A stretch of 64,000 nt of DNA, from positions 186,001-250,000 of the forward strand of contig NZ_FNEX01000001.1 of NCBI RefSeq assembly GCF_900100435.1, written 5' to 3'. The position numbers were made by a program, and so were the translations under genes. Within the stretch, counting starts at the first letter, position 1; the number at the start of each line of letters is the position of its first letter. Below, one piece after another: positions 56,017-64,000 of the stretch. This DNA is from Pedobacter sp. ok626. Lineage in GTDB: Bacteria; Bacteroidota; Bacteroidia; Sphingobacteriales; Sphingobacteriaceae. The notes beneath the pieces are model-generated. The model did no database searches and had not been told where the DNA came from. It was given only the letters and a program-made list of their open reading frames with translations.

Positions 56017-56374
56017 CGACAAATCCGTATAAATGCGACAAATACGACAAAAGCGTCATTTCGCGACAAGCACTATTTTTATTAGCACTACATTTAGTTT
56101 ATGAAAGCAAAAACACAACCCTTTAACAAATTTTCAGGATCATTTTCGGGTCTGTATTACCCTTATAGGATGGCGGTGTTCAGGCTCTTTACAAAGTCGT
56201 TATTGAGTCGACTTTGCTTCGTCTCTGGTTCGTCTTTGTTCGGTAAAAACCCAAATGGAAGAGCATCCCCAGACGAGTAGCAGTAATGCCACATTAATGA
56301 GTGCTATCCAGCCTGCAAAGGGCCTGAAAAAAAATCGAAAAAAATTATCAATTCACATTTAAAAAATAGAAATC
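56017..56374. other. Gene-poor stretch before the DUF6266 gene
   Basis: Four CGACAA words fall at 56017, 56036, 56045 and 56064, with spacings of 19, 9 and 19 bases. A 59-codon open frame (56101-56280) begins MKAKTQPFNKFSGSFSG but has low-complexity content and no recognised domain, so I do not call it a gene. Confidence 0.4.
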
Positions 56375-57022
56375 ATGGCAAAAATTAGAAATGGGATATT
56401 TGGACCAATACAGGGGAAATTGGGTAATCTGGTAGGAGCAACCTGGAAAAATATCCCTTACCTACGTGTGCTGCCCAATAAAACTGAAAACGGTAAAACA
56501 GGGACTCCTGCACAAATAGCTTGCAGAGAAAAGTTTAAGTTCGTAACGGAATGGTTAGTGCCTTTTCACCCGTATGTAACTGTCGGTTTTAAAAACCATG
56601 CGAATGAAAAAACAGAGATCAACGCAGCTTTCTCTATAAATTACAAATTGGCTACTGTTGGGGTCTATCCTGATTTAAGTATTGACTACCGCAAAGTAGT
56701 GCTCAGTAAGGGGTATCTACCTGGATTTTTTAATGCAAAGGCACAGTTTTCTGCCAATGCCAAAGAGCTGGAGCTGACTTGGGAACAGAATTATAACGAT
56801 GATTCTTCTTTAGACGACCTGTTGATCCTCACTGTATACAATCGCGAACTTAAAATTGTAGATGGTTTTATTGGTGGCGTAAGAAGAGCTGATCTGAAAT
56901 GCAGTTTAAAGTTGAATCCTAAATTGATAGGTAGAAGCCTTGATGTCTACGTAAGTTTGATCTCCTTGAATGGAAAGAAAGTAGCCAATAGTGAATATTT
57001 GGGAAGGGTGGCAGCGATATGA
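56375..57022 (+). CDS. DUF6266 family protein
   Basis: A 215-residue protein with no signal peptide. The opening MAKIRNGIFGPIQGKLGNLV and GATWKNIPYLRVLP is the hallmark of DUF6266, a family of unknown function often present in many copies in Pedobacter and relatives. The rest is beta-rich (LTWEQNYNDDSSLDDLLILT). It stands alone between an AraC remnant and a nuclease gene. No function can be assigned. Confidence 0.85.
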   Translation: MAKIRNGIFGPIQGKLGNLVGATWKNIPYLRVLPNKTENGKTGTPAQIACREKFKFVTEWLVPFHPYVTVGFKNHANEKTEINAAFSINYKLATVGVYPDLSIDYRKVVLSKGYLPGFFNAKAQFSANAKELELTWEQNYNDDSSLDDLLILTVYNRELKIVDGFIGGVRRADLKCSLKLNPKLIGRSLDVYVSLISLNGKKVANSEYLGRVAAI

Positions 57023-57268
57023 ACGCACAATTAACTTTACATCTGGGTTTATTATCCTTTTAATAGGAGTGGTAGGATGCTATTGTTTTCTTTGGAGGTT
57101 TATCTCTTGAACGTTAGTCAAAATAATATTACGTAGAATCCCTTCTAACTCTTGCCCAACATTATTTTATGGCAGAAAAATTGAATTATTTGATGTTTAA
57201 CGCAGAATTTTAGTCAAGTAAGGTTTATCGTTAGATATCTTTTGAGGTTTGCTTAATATATTATTTAT

Positions 57269-58264
57269 ATGATGTTAAGCGACAATGTTATATCCGATAT
57301 TAAGCGTATTATCAATAGTGCGAAGGAAAAAGCTATACGTGCTGTTGATACTGAAAGAGTTTTGATGTACTGGCATATTGGCCAGCGGATTTTTTTGGAA
57401 GAACAAGAGGGGAAGGACAGAGCAGATTACGGGAAGTTTTTGATTAAAACTATTTCGAAACAACTTGAACCGGAGTTTGGAAGCGGGTTTTCGGTGCGTC
57501 AAATGGAGATGTGCCGCCAGTTTTATCGAACATTTCCAATTGCGAACGCACTGCGTTCGCAATTGAGTTGGACACATTATAGACTTCTTATTCGACTTGA
57601 CAACCAGAATAAAATTGAGTTTTATACCGCTGAAACAGTCAAAAATAATTGGTCTTCCCGCCAGCTCGAACGGCAGATTAACAGTAATCTATTTGGGAGG
57701 CTTTTAATGAGTAACAATCAGGAAGCTGTAATGGCAATTGCAAAAGCAGAACAATACCCTACGGATGCGAAACAAATTTTAAAAGATCCAATGTATCTCG
57801 AATTCTTAGGACTTAAAAATGAATCATCTTATTGTGAGAAAGATCTGGAATCCGCTATCATTACAAATTTGCAAGAATTCTTGTTGGAGCTTGGTAATGG
57901 CTTTTCATTCGTAGCCAGACAAAAACGGATTCATATAGGTGGTGATGATTTCTTTTGTGATTTAGTACTATACAATAGGTTACTGTCTTGCTTTGTTATC
58001 CTTGAGATAAAAAAGAATAAGCTAACCCATGGTGATATCGGCCAGATGCAGATGTATGTTAATTATTATGACCGTATGGAAAAACTACCAACTGAAAATC
58101 CAACAATTGGGATATTGCTTTGCGCAGACAAAAATGATGCACTGGTTAAGTTTACACTACCGGAAAACAATGAAACTATTGTAGCTAGTAAATATCAACT
58201 GTATCTACCTACAGCGCAACAACTGATAGAGGAGATGAACAAGGAAATCAGATCGTCCTATTAA
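57269..58264 (+). CDS. DUF1016/YhcG-family PD-(D/E)XK nuclease
   Basis: A 331-residue protein. The N-terminal DUF1016 domain (about 10-150) has VLMYWHIGQRIFLEEQEG and QLSWTHYRLLIRLDN; the C-terminal nuclease domain (about 185-320) has FSFVARQKRI, FFCDLVLYNR (catalytic Asp) and CFVILEIKKNKLTHGDIGQ (Glu-x-Lys). Family members are predicted DNA nucleases linked to mobile elements and phage defence. A perfect 29-base palindrome lies inside the coding region and recurs in related form downstream of the gene. Start could also be the second Met. Confidence 0.9.
   Translation: MMLSDNVISDIKRIINSAKEKAIRAVDTERVLMYWHIGQRIFLEEQEGKDRADYGKFLIKTISKQLEPEFGSGFSVRQMEMCRQFYRTFPIANALRSQLSWTHYRLLIRLDNQNKIEFYTAETVKNNWSSRQLERQINSNLFGRLLMSNNQEAVMAIAKAEQYPTDAKQILKDPMYLEFLGLKNESSYCEKDLESAIITNLQEFLLELGNGFSFVARQKRIHIGGDDFFCDLVLYNRLLSCFVILEIKKNKLTHGDIGQMQMYVNYYDRMEKLPTENPTIGILLCADKNDALVKFTLPENNETIVASKYQLYLPTAQQLIEEMNKEIRSSY
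57537..57565. repeat. REP-like palindrome inside the DUF1016 gene
   Basis: Arms CAATTGCGAACGCA and TGCGTTCGCAATTG are perfect over 14 bases with one central base. It encodes part of the stretch IANALRSQL. Confidence 0.85.
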
Positions 58265-58276
58265 TAGCATTACTAG

Positions 58277-58319
58277 CCATTTCCAATTACGAACGCACTG
58301 CGTTCGCAATTGGAAATGG
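58277..58319. repeat. REP-like palindrome, downstream copy 1
   Basis: Arms of 21 bases, CCATTTCCAATTACGAACGCA and its partner, carry the same core as the copy inside the DUF1016 gene, with one mismatch. It lies just after the stop. Confidence 0.85.
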
Positions 58320-58371
58320 TTCAATTTCAGGTTTTTATATTTAAGTGTTAAGAGGAGGGCTGGGCATTTTC

Positions 58372-58397
58372 AATTGCGAACGCTTGCGTTCGTAATT
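58372..58397. repeat. REP-like palindrome, downstream copy 2
   Basis: Arms AATTGCGAACGC and GCGTTCGTAATT around a 2-base loop, with one mismatch; the same core as the previous palindromes. Confidence 0.8.
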
Positions 58398-58424
58398 AAA
58401 TTGGATACAATATTATAGTAGGGC

Positions 58425-58463
58425 TTTCTGAATTGCGCACGCGCTGCGTGCGCAATTCAGAAA
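58425..58463. repeat. REP-like palindrome, downstream copy 3 (variant core)
   Basis: Arms TTTCTGAATTGCGCACGC and GCGTGCGCAATTCAGAAA are perfect over 18 bases with a 3-base loop. The core is AATTGCGCACGC instead of AATTGCGAACGC. Confidence 0.85.
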
Positions 58464-58516
58464 AGATAAAAAAATCAATAAAAATTCTTGTTTGAATAAA
58501 AAGTTTATATATTCGT

Positions 58517-58545
58517 GTACGTTAACGTTAACACGTTCAACGTAC
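58517..58545. promoter_or_regulatory. Operator-like palindromes upstream of the sugar transporter, site 1
   Basis: The stretch begins GTACGTTAACGTTAAC and ends AACGTAC. It contains the perfect palindrome ACGTTAACGT and several half-sites. The form is typical of LacI-type operators. No regulator gene is in the window. Confidence 0.5.
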
Positions 58546-58628
58546 CAAATATAGGCAGGTTGTTAGGAGTATTGAAACTCGCTTTAATTAAAAATAATCA
58601 AAGCGAATTTTTTTAATTCATTTACGGG

Positions 58629-58640
58629 TACGTTAACGTA
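58629..58640. promoter_or_regulatory. Operator-like palindrome upstream of the sugar transporter, site 2
   Basis: TACGTTAACGTA is a perfect 12-base palindrome sharing the ACGTTAACGT core with site 1, about 110 bases further downstream. It sits 55 bases before the transporter start. Confidence 0.55.
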
Positions 58641-58695
58641 ATAGTGATAGCCCTTTTTATTAATGATTTAATGCGATGTTTAAATAAAAAAACAG

Positions 58696-60057
58696 ATGGG
58701 ATCAGTAAAAGTAAATTCACTTAGTTCAAGAGAGACGTTAATTTCTATGTTTATTCTAGGAGGCTTGTTTTTTGTCTTCGGTTTTATCACCTGGATCAAC
58801 GCAATCTTAATTCCTTATTTCAAAATCGCTTGCGAACTGAGCAATTTTCAATCCTACCTCGTAGCCTTTGCCTTTTATATCTCTTATTTCATTATGTCGC
58901 TACCTTCTTCTTATCTGTTGAAGCGGGTAGGATTCAAAAAAGGAATCATGTATGGCCTTTGGGTGATGGCTATAGGCGTATTTATATTTATCCCAGCCGC
59001 ACTCGGTAGAACCTATGAAGTGTTTCTTGTTGGCCTATTTACTATAGGATCGGGTTTAGCCATATTGCAAACTGCTGCGAATCCTTACATCACCATTTTA
59101 GGCCCTATAGAGAAAGCCGCAAAGCGCATTAGCTTTATGGGCATATGTAATAAAGGGGCGGGTATTTTGGCTCCGCTCATATTTGCTCATGTGATATTTA
59201 AGGTTGCCGACAACGAAATGTTAAAGCAATTGCCTTTAATGGGTGCTACTGAAAGAGGTGTAGTTTTAGATGAGTTAATTAGAAGAGTAATTCTTCCATA
59301 TGGTGTTTTGGGTACTGTATTGGCTACACTTGGAATATTAATCCGTTTTTCTCCACTGCCAGAAATTGATACCGAACAGGAGAACGAAGAGCTAACCATC
59401 ATCAATGCAGATAAGAAAAGCCTGTTTGATTTTCCTTATTTAATACTAGGGGTTTTAGCCATATTCTTTCACGTAGGTACACAGGTAATTGCTATCGATA
59501 CCATCATTGGTTATGCAAGTGTAATGGGGATGCCCATTATGGAAGCTAAAGTTTTTCCCTCTTATACTTTATTTACGACCATTATAGGCTACGGCTTAGG
59601 CATCGTCTTGATTCCAAAATACATTTCACAAGTGAATGTCCTGCGTTTTTGTACCCTTTTGGGCGCCATATTAACCCTTTTAATTATTTACAGCTCCGGT
59701 GCTCATACCATCTTGGGTCATACGATTGATATCTCCATCTGGTTTATTGTGTTGTTGGGCTTAGCCAACTCATTGGTTTGGGCAGGGATTTGGCCATTGG
59801 CTTTAAATAACCTTGGCCGATTTACAAAGGTCGGGGCATCTATGTTGATTATGGCACTCTGTGGTAGTGCTATTTTCCCATTGATATATGGTCATGTAGC
59901 CGATTTATATGATGTAAGAACAGCATACTGGATATTGTTTCCTTGCTACCTCTACCTCATGTTTTATGCCTTTTACGGACACCTGATCAAACGTTGGTTG
60001 CCCACATTTAAAAAGAACAATGCGCAAGAGTCGGAACTCATGAGTAAGGCCAACTAG
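58696..60057 (+). CDS. FucP-type sugar:proton symporter (MFS)
   Basis: A 453-residue inner-membrane protein with 12 predicted helices. The N-terminal FFVFGFITWINAILIPYFKIACELSNFQSYLVAFAFY and LQTAANPYITILGP are signatures of the L-fucose/glucose/galactose permease group. It imports a monosaccharide released by periplasmic enzymes. The SusC/SusD pair follows about 160 bases later, so these three genes likely form one uptake unit. Which sugar it carries cannot be read from the sequence. Confidence 0.9.
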   Translation: MGSVKVNSLSSRETLISMFILGGLFFVFGFITWINAILIPYFKIACELSNFQSYLVAFAFYISYFIMSLPSSYLLKRVGFKKGIMYGLWVMAIGVFIFIPAALGRTYEVFLVGLFTIGSGLAILQTAANPYITILGPIEKAAKRISFMGICNKGAGILAPLIFAHVIFKVADNEMLKQLPLMGATERGVVLDELIRRVILPYGVLGTVLATLGILIRFSPLPEIDTEQENEELTIINADKKSLFDFPYLILGVLAIFFHVGTQVIAIDTIIGYASVMGMPIMEAKVFPSYTLFTTIIGYGLGIVLIPKYISQVNVLRFCTLLGAILTLLIIYSSGAHTILGHTIDISIWFIVLLGLANSLVWAGIWPLALNNLGRFTKVGASMLIMALCGSAIFPLIYGHVADLYDVRTAYWILFPCYLYLMFYAFYGHLIKRWLPTFKKNNAQESELMSKAN

Positions 60058-60215
60058 CATCATCAAAAATAACCTTTCAATTCAACCAAATATAAACAAG
60101 CATAACCTAAACCAAACAAGATATGAACACGGAAACAAACTAACATTAGCTTAAGAGGCAAATTCTGATGGGACATTATATCCCTGTAATTATTAAAAAA
60201 TTTTAATTCAAAAGG

Positions 60216-63200
60216 ATGAAAAAACAACTATTTAAGCAAGCTTTCTTATGCACTTCTGTTTTAATACTCTCTTCAAGTGTAAACGCAGCTTCGGAGAAGT
60301 TTCTGAAGGAAACAAATCATAAAACCATAGCGATCAATCGCGCTAAGGATGTAACAATAAAAGGTACAGTAAAGGGCGAGGGCGGTGCTGCATTGTCGGG
60401 CGTCACGGTTACTGTTAAGGATAGCAAGATTGGTACTAAAACTAATGCTTCTGGTGAATATCAACTCACTGCACCGGAAGGTTCAACCTTAATCTTTAGT
60501 TATCTGGGCTATGTTTCGCAAAACATCAGCGTGGGTAACAAGTCAGTAATCAATGTAACCATGTTGATTGATGAAGGTAAATACCAAATGAACGAGGTAG
60601 TGGTAGTGGGCTACGGTACGCAAAAACGTTCGGATATCACCGGATCGGTAACTTCGGTACCAAAGGAAAGGTTATCTGACCTGCCGGTTACCAACGTGCT
60701 TTCCGCCATTGAAGGTACGACTGCGGGGCTAAATGTTTCCTCAACCTCATCTGTACCTGGTAGTTCGCCAACGGTATTGGTTAGAGGGGTGAACTCTATC
60801 AATGCGGGTACCGGACCACTAACAGTTATTGATGGAGTACCATTTAGTAATCTGGGCGGTTCCATGAATGACATTAACCCTAATGACATTGCCTCTATTG
60901 AGATCCTTAAGGATGCATCAGCAGTAGCTATTTATGGAACACGTGGTTCTAGTGGTGTAATCTTAATCACCACAAAAAGAGGAAAAACAGGAGAGCCTAC
61001 GATTAGATACAGTGTTTACGCCGGCCCAGAGTACCAGAACAAAAATTTACATCCATTAGAGGGGCCAGCATATGTTCAGAAATATCTGGATTTTTCAAAG
61101 CAGATGAACCGGACGCCTAACAATCCACCTGTACCTAACCAATATGAAGTTCCAAATTATAATGCCGGTACTACTGTAGATTGGATGAAGGAAATCTCTC
61201 AATCTGGTAGTATTCAAGATCATAACCTGAGCATTTCTGGAGGTACAGAGAAGATTAAATATTTCGTATCTGGAGCGTATCAAAAACAAGTAGGGGTATT
61301 AAAAGGCTATCAATTTAATCGTGCTTCTGTACGCTCTAATTTGGATGCGACGGTTACCTCATGGTTAACAGCAGGTACCTCGCTATTTTTCTCTAACAAC
61401 AATGCGGATGGGGGAAAGGTAAGTTACAGTAGTGCAATGCAGATGAGCCCTTATGGACGCTTGTATGAGCCAAATGGGGATTATACGATTTATCCAATGT
61501 TTAGCGAAACCCTTTTTAAAAGTCCAATGTTGGGTTTAAATAGTGATGTGCAAGATCGTAAAAAGAATTTGAACGGTACTTTTTATGCCGAAGTTAAGCC
61601 AGCTTTTATTCCTGGATTAAAATATAGGTTCAATGGAAACTATACTTTTCAGCCTACTACCGAAGATACTTATGCTGGCCCGGATGCAGGTAATACTTTA
61701 AACGGAACGGCATTTAGAGAAAAAACAGAAACTCAAGGTTGGTTATTAGAGCACATCCTTTCTTACAATAAAGATTGGAATGATCATCATTTGGATGTAA
61801 CTGCGTTGTATGGCGCACAAGAGAAGGAATATACGAGGCTAACTGTTAAAGGGAGCACCTTCGTAAATGATGATTTATCCTTCAATAACGTTGGCGCAGC
61901 GGGAACAATTGAGGCCGGTTCTACTTATTCCAGAGATGCGATGATTTCTCAAATGGGCCGTTTAAATTATTCTTATAAGAGTAAATATTTAATTACAGCC
62001 ACAGTAAGAAGGGATGGATATTCGGCTTTCGGATCAGGAACAAGTAAGTATGGCACCTTTCCTTCCATTGCTTTAGGTTGGAATATTTCTAATGAGAGCT
62101 TTTTAAAAAATGTATCACAAATTGATAATATCAAGTTGAGAGCTTCGTATGGAAAATCTGGAAATCAAGCGATTAATGCTTATCAGACGATTACCACCCA
62201 AGGAGTCACCAAGTATATCTACAATGGCGTAACTACTACTGGATTAGTGTCTAGTTCTGCACTTGTTAATGGAGTATTAGGAAATATAAATCTAAATTGG
62301 GAAAGTACTACCGGTACAAACTTAGCGGTTGATTTCTCTTTATTTGGCAGCAGGATTTCGGGTACTGTAGAGGTATATAAAACGGAAACTAAAGATGTGT
62401 TATTGAAACGTAAGTTACCAGCCATCATCGGTTACCCGATCATCTTTGACAACTTGGGTAAAGTATCGAACAAAGGGATAGAATTTACTTTAAATACAGT
62501 AAACATTAAAAATGAGAATTTTACCTGGTCTACAAACTTTAACTTCTCAGCCAGCAGAAACAAAATTGTTTCCTTGTATGGCGATAATTTAGATGATATA
62601 GGTAACAAATGGTTTATTGGTAAGTCATTGTATGCCATCTATGATTATACGTTAGAAGGCATTTGGCAAACCGGTGAAGATCCCTCAAATGTTGATCCGA
62701 CTGCAAAGCCTGGAGATTTAAAGTTTGCTGATCTTAATGGCGATAAAAAAATTACGGAAGCAGATAAGTCTTATTTGGGCAACAGTTTGCCTAAATGGAC
62801 CGGCGGTATGATCAATAATTTTAAATACAAAAATTTTGGACTGAGTGTTTTCGTTCAAACTTCTCAGGGATCCTTGATCAATAATCCGATGCTAAACCTT
62901 CAAGGTTATGGTGGTCGGGTAAATACGCCAAGAGAACTTCAATATTGGACGGCAGAAAACAACAATAATGAGGCACCTTCTTTAAGCTTTACTAATCCAC
63001 GTTTGTATGCTTATCCATCAAAACAAAACTATTTTAGAATAAAAGACATCACGCTTAGCTACAACTTATCTAATAAAGCTGCAGAGCAGTTAAAATTAGG
63101 CAGTCTGTCGGTGTTTGCGAGTGGTCGTAATCTACACACCTTTACCAATTGGATTGGAGCAGATCCTGAATTGAGTGTGAATGCAACCCCTGCTATACAA

Positions 63201-63287
63201 GCTGGATCGGCCAACCAACCCCTAACCTACGGAGTATACCCATTAGTGACTAGCGTTGTCGTTGGTTTAAACATAACATTGCGTTAA
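60216..63287 (+). CDS. SusC/RagA TonB-linked outer-membrane protein
   Basis: A 1023-residue importer with a signal peptide ending SSVNAA. A carboxypeptidase-like regulatory domain covers about 45-120 (IKGTVKGEGGAALSGVTV), then the plug (about 125-255, with DASAVAIYGTRGSSGVILI), then the barrel to a final ITLR. It has no STN domain, unlike the SusC near 9 kb, so it should not signal through a FecR protein. It is paired with SusD and lies downstream of the FucP-like transporter. Confidence 0.95.
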   Translation: MKKQLFKQAFLCTSVLILSSSVNAASEKFLKETNHKTIAINRAKDVTIKGTVKGEGGAALSGVTVTVKDSKIGTKTNASGEYQLTAPEGSTLIFSYLGYVSQNISVGNKSVINVTMLIDEGKYQMNEVVVVGYGTQKRSDITGSVTSVPKERLSDLPVTNVLSAIEGTTAGLNVSSTSSVPGSSPTVLVRGVNSINAGTGPLTVIDGVPFSNLGGSMNDINPNDIASIEILKDASAVAIYGTRGSSGVILITTKRGKTGEPTIRYSVYAGPEYQNKNLHPLEGPAYVQKYLDFSKQMNRTPNNPPVPNQYEVPNYNAGTTVDWMKEISQSGSIQDHNLSISGGTEKIKYFVSGAYQKQVGVLKGYQFNRASVRSNLDATVTSWLTAGTSLFFSNNNADGGKVSYSSAMQMSPYGRLYEPNGDYTIYPMFSETLFKSPMLGLNSDVQDRKKNLNGTFYAEVKPAFIPGLKYRFNGNYTFQPTTEDTYAGPDAGNTLNGTAFREKTETQGWLLEHILSYNKDWNDHHLDVTALYGAQEKEYTRLTVKGSTFVNDDLSFNNVGAAGTIEAGSTYSRDAMISQMGRLNYSYKSKYLITATVRRDGYSAFGSGTSKYGTFPSIALGWNISNESFLKNVSQIDNIKLRASYGKSGNQAINAYQTITTQGVTKYIYNGVTTTGLVSSSALVNGVLGNINLNWESTTGTNLAVDFSLFGSRISGTVEVYKTETKDVLLKRKLPAIIGYPIIFDNLGKVSNKGIEFTLNTVNIKNENFTWSTNFNFSASRNKIVSLYGDNLDDIGNKWFIGKSLYAIYDYTLEGIWQTGEDPSNVDPTAKPGDLKFADLNGDKKITEADKSYLGNSLPKWTGGMINNFKYKNFGLSVFVQTSQGSLINNPMLNLQGYGGRVNTPRELQYWTAENNNNEAPSLSFTNPRLYAYPSKQNYFRIKDITLSYNLSNKAAEQLKLGSLSVFASGRNLHTFTNWIGADPELSVNATPAIQAGSANQPLTYGVYPLVTSVVVGLNITLR

Positions 63288-63304
63288 TCTTTAAAAATAA
63301 AATT

Positions 63305-64000
63305 ATGAAAAAGCATATTCTTTTATCATTCATATTTATTGCAAGTGTTGGCTTAATTTCTTGCAGTAAGAGTTTTTTAGATGAAAAATCTGACTCTAGT
63401 TATTCGCCAGTTAATAGTTTTAAAAATGTTGCCGGTTTGGAAGCCGGGATTGCAGGCCTACAGGCTTCTGTTAGAGAGCAATATACCCTACAGGCTTTAC
63501 AGTCGTTACTTTGTGTTTTTCAAGTGGGAACGGATGTAGCGTGTTTTGGTGGGGAGGGTGGTGAATCCATACCTTACCATAATTATTCGCTTCTTGCTTC
63601 TCCAGATGCGGCATCCGTATTCTACTGGACCTGGGCTTATAGAGTGATTACCAACGCTAATCAAATTTTGAGAGGTACAGCAGATCCTTCGGCTGCTTTA
63701 ACTGACGCTCAACGACAATTATACACTGCTGAAGCCCGCTTTTATAGAGCTTATGCTTACAATTTCCTGGTTACCTTATGGGGAGAAGTTCCCCTGGTTG
63801 ATCGCCCGTATGATGAGCCTAAAACAGATTTTACCCGTGCCAGCGTAGCCGATTTAAACAAATTTATGAATGATGATCTTTTATACGCTACGGTTAACTT
63901 ACCGGCTATAGATCAGGTTTCTAAACCAGGCCGTATCAGTAAAGAAGCCGCTCAGCAATTATTTGCAGAAGTGTATTTGAGACAGGGTAAAAATGATTTA
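63305..64000 (+). CDS. SusD/RagB family lipoprotein, 5' part (cut by the window end)
   Basis: An open frame runs from an ATG 17 bases after the susC stop to the last base, 232 codons. It starts MKKHILLSFIFIASVGLISC, giving a lipobox Cys at residue 20. The stretch AEARFYRAYAYNFLVTLWGEVPLVDRP is the SusD N-terminal core. It binds the glycan above the preceding SusC. The C-terminus lies outside the window. Confidence 0.93.
   Translation, partial: MKKHILLSFIFIASVGLISCSKSFLDEKSDSSYSPVNSFKNVAGLEAGIAGLQASVREQYTLQALQSLLCVFQVGTDVACFGGEGGESIPYHNYSLLASPDAASVFYWTWAYRVITNANQILRGTADPSAALTDAQRQLYTAEARFYRAYAYNFLVTLWGEVPLVDRPYDEPKTDFTRASVADLNKFMNDDLLYATVNLPAIDQVSKPGRISKEAAQQLFAEVYLRQGKNDL

Noticed and set aside
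1..64000. tRNA, rRNA or known riboswitch genes
   Set aside because: Scanning by eye found no cloverleaf signatures, rRNA segments or riboswitch cores that could be supported.

Overview
The window comes from a member of the Bacteroidota, most probably a Pedobacter-like member of the Sphingobacteriaceae. The evidence is two SusC/SusD pairs, a FecI/FecR-type sigma/anti-sigma pair feeding a SusC with an N-terminal STN domain, a GldG-type protein, a DUF6266 protein, AT-rich DNA and few Shine-Dalgarno sites. The genus is an inference. No rRNA, tRNA, CRISPR array or complete insertion sequence was seen.

Region 1 (1-4.9 kb): the end of an M16 peptidase, an ABC-2 permease fused to a GldG-like domain, and a sterol-desaturase-family protein, followed by a hairpin element that recurs near 26.5 kb.

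Region 2 (5-26.6 kb): a polysaccharide utilisation locus. It holds an SGNH esterase (divergent), ECF sigma factor, alpha/beta esterase, FecR anti-sigma, a structured leader, SusC, SusD, three related surface lipoproteins (TIG-NHL, barrel-NHL and barrel alone), a GH20 hexosaminidase and two GH78 alpha-L-rhamnosidases. The likely substrate is an acylated glycan rich in rhamnose and N-acetylhexosamine.

Region 3 (26.6-29.4 kb): small single genes: a lipoprotein, a cysteine-rich copper-binding four-helix protein, a SnoaL/NTF2-like protein, a 49-residue membrane protein and a DUF72 protein.

Region 4 (29.4-43.1 kb): the most unusual part. Two about 270-residue proteins share an identical double-glycine leader and a long Gly/Tyr-rich linker. 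Their C-terminal domains are unrelated: one is zincin-like (HELIH), the other papain-like (Cys/His/Asp). Divergent to them lie a C39-peptidase ABC exporter and its HlyD partner. A stand-alone SpaB_C/thiopeptide-type protein precedes the leader genes. Exported or membrane proteins that could be immunity factors are interleaved. A GT2-like and a PLOD-like glycosyltransferase flank the exporter. A third leader survives only as a 15-codon remnant beside a frameshifted accessory gene. I read this as a modular, PCAT-exported toxin or effector system whose linkers may be glycosylated. The parts are visible in the sequence; the function is inferred.

Region 5 (43.1-58.3 kb): an AraC regulator divergent from the hexulose-phosphate formaldehyde-fixing pair (PHI, HPS), a PAS histidine kinase, a GH95 fucosidase, OsmC, an Rpn-family nuclease, two aldo/keto reductases with two AraC regulators, an AraC remnant, DUF6266, and a DUF1016/YhcG nuclease followed by REP-like palindromes.

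Region 6 (58.3-64 kb): palindromic operator-like sites, a FucP-type sugar transporter, and a second SusC/SusD pair cut by the window end.
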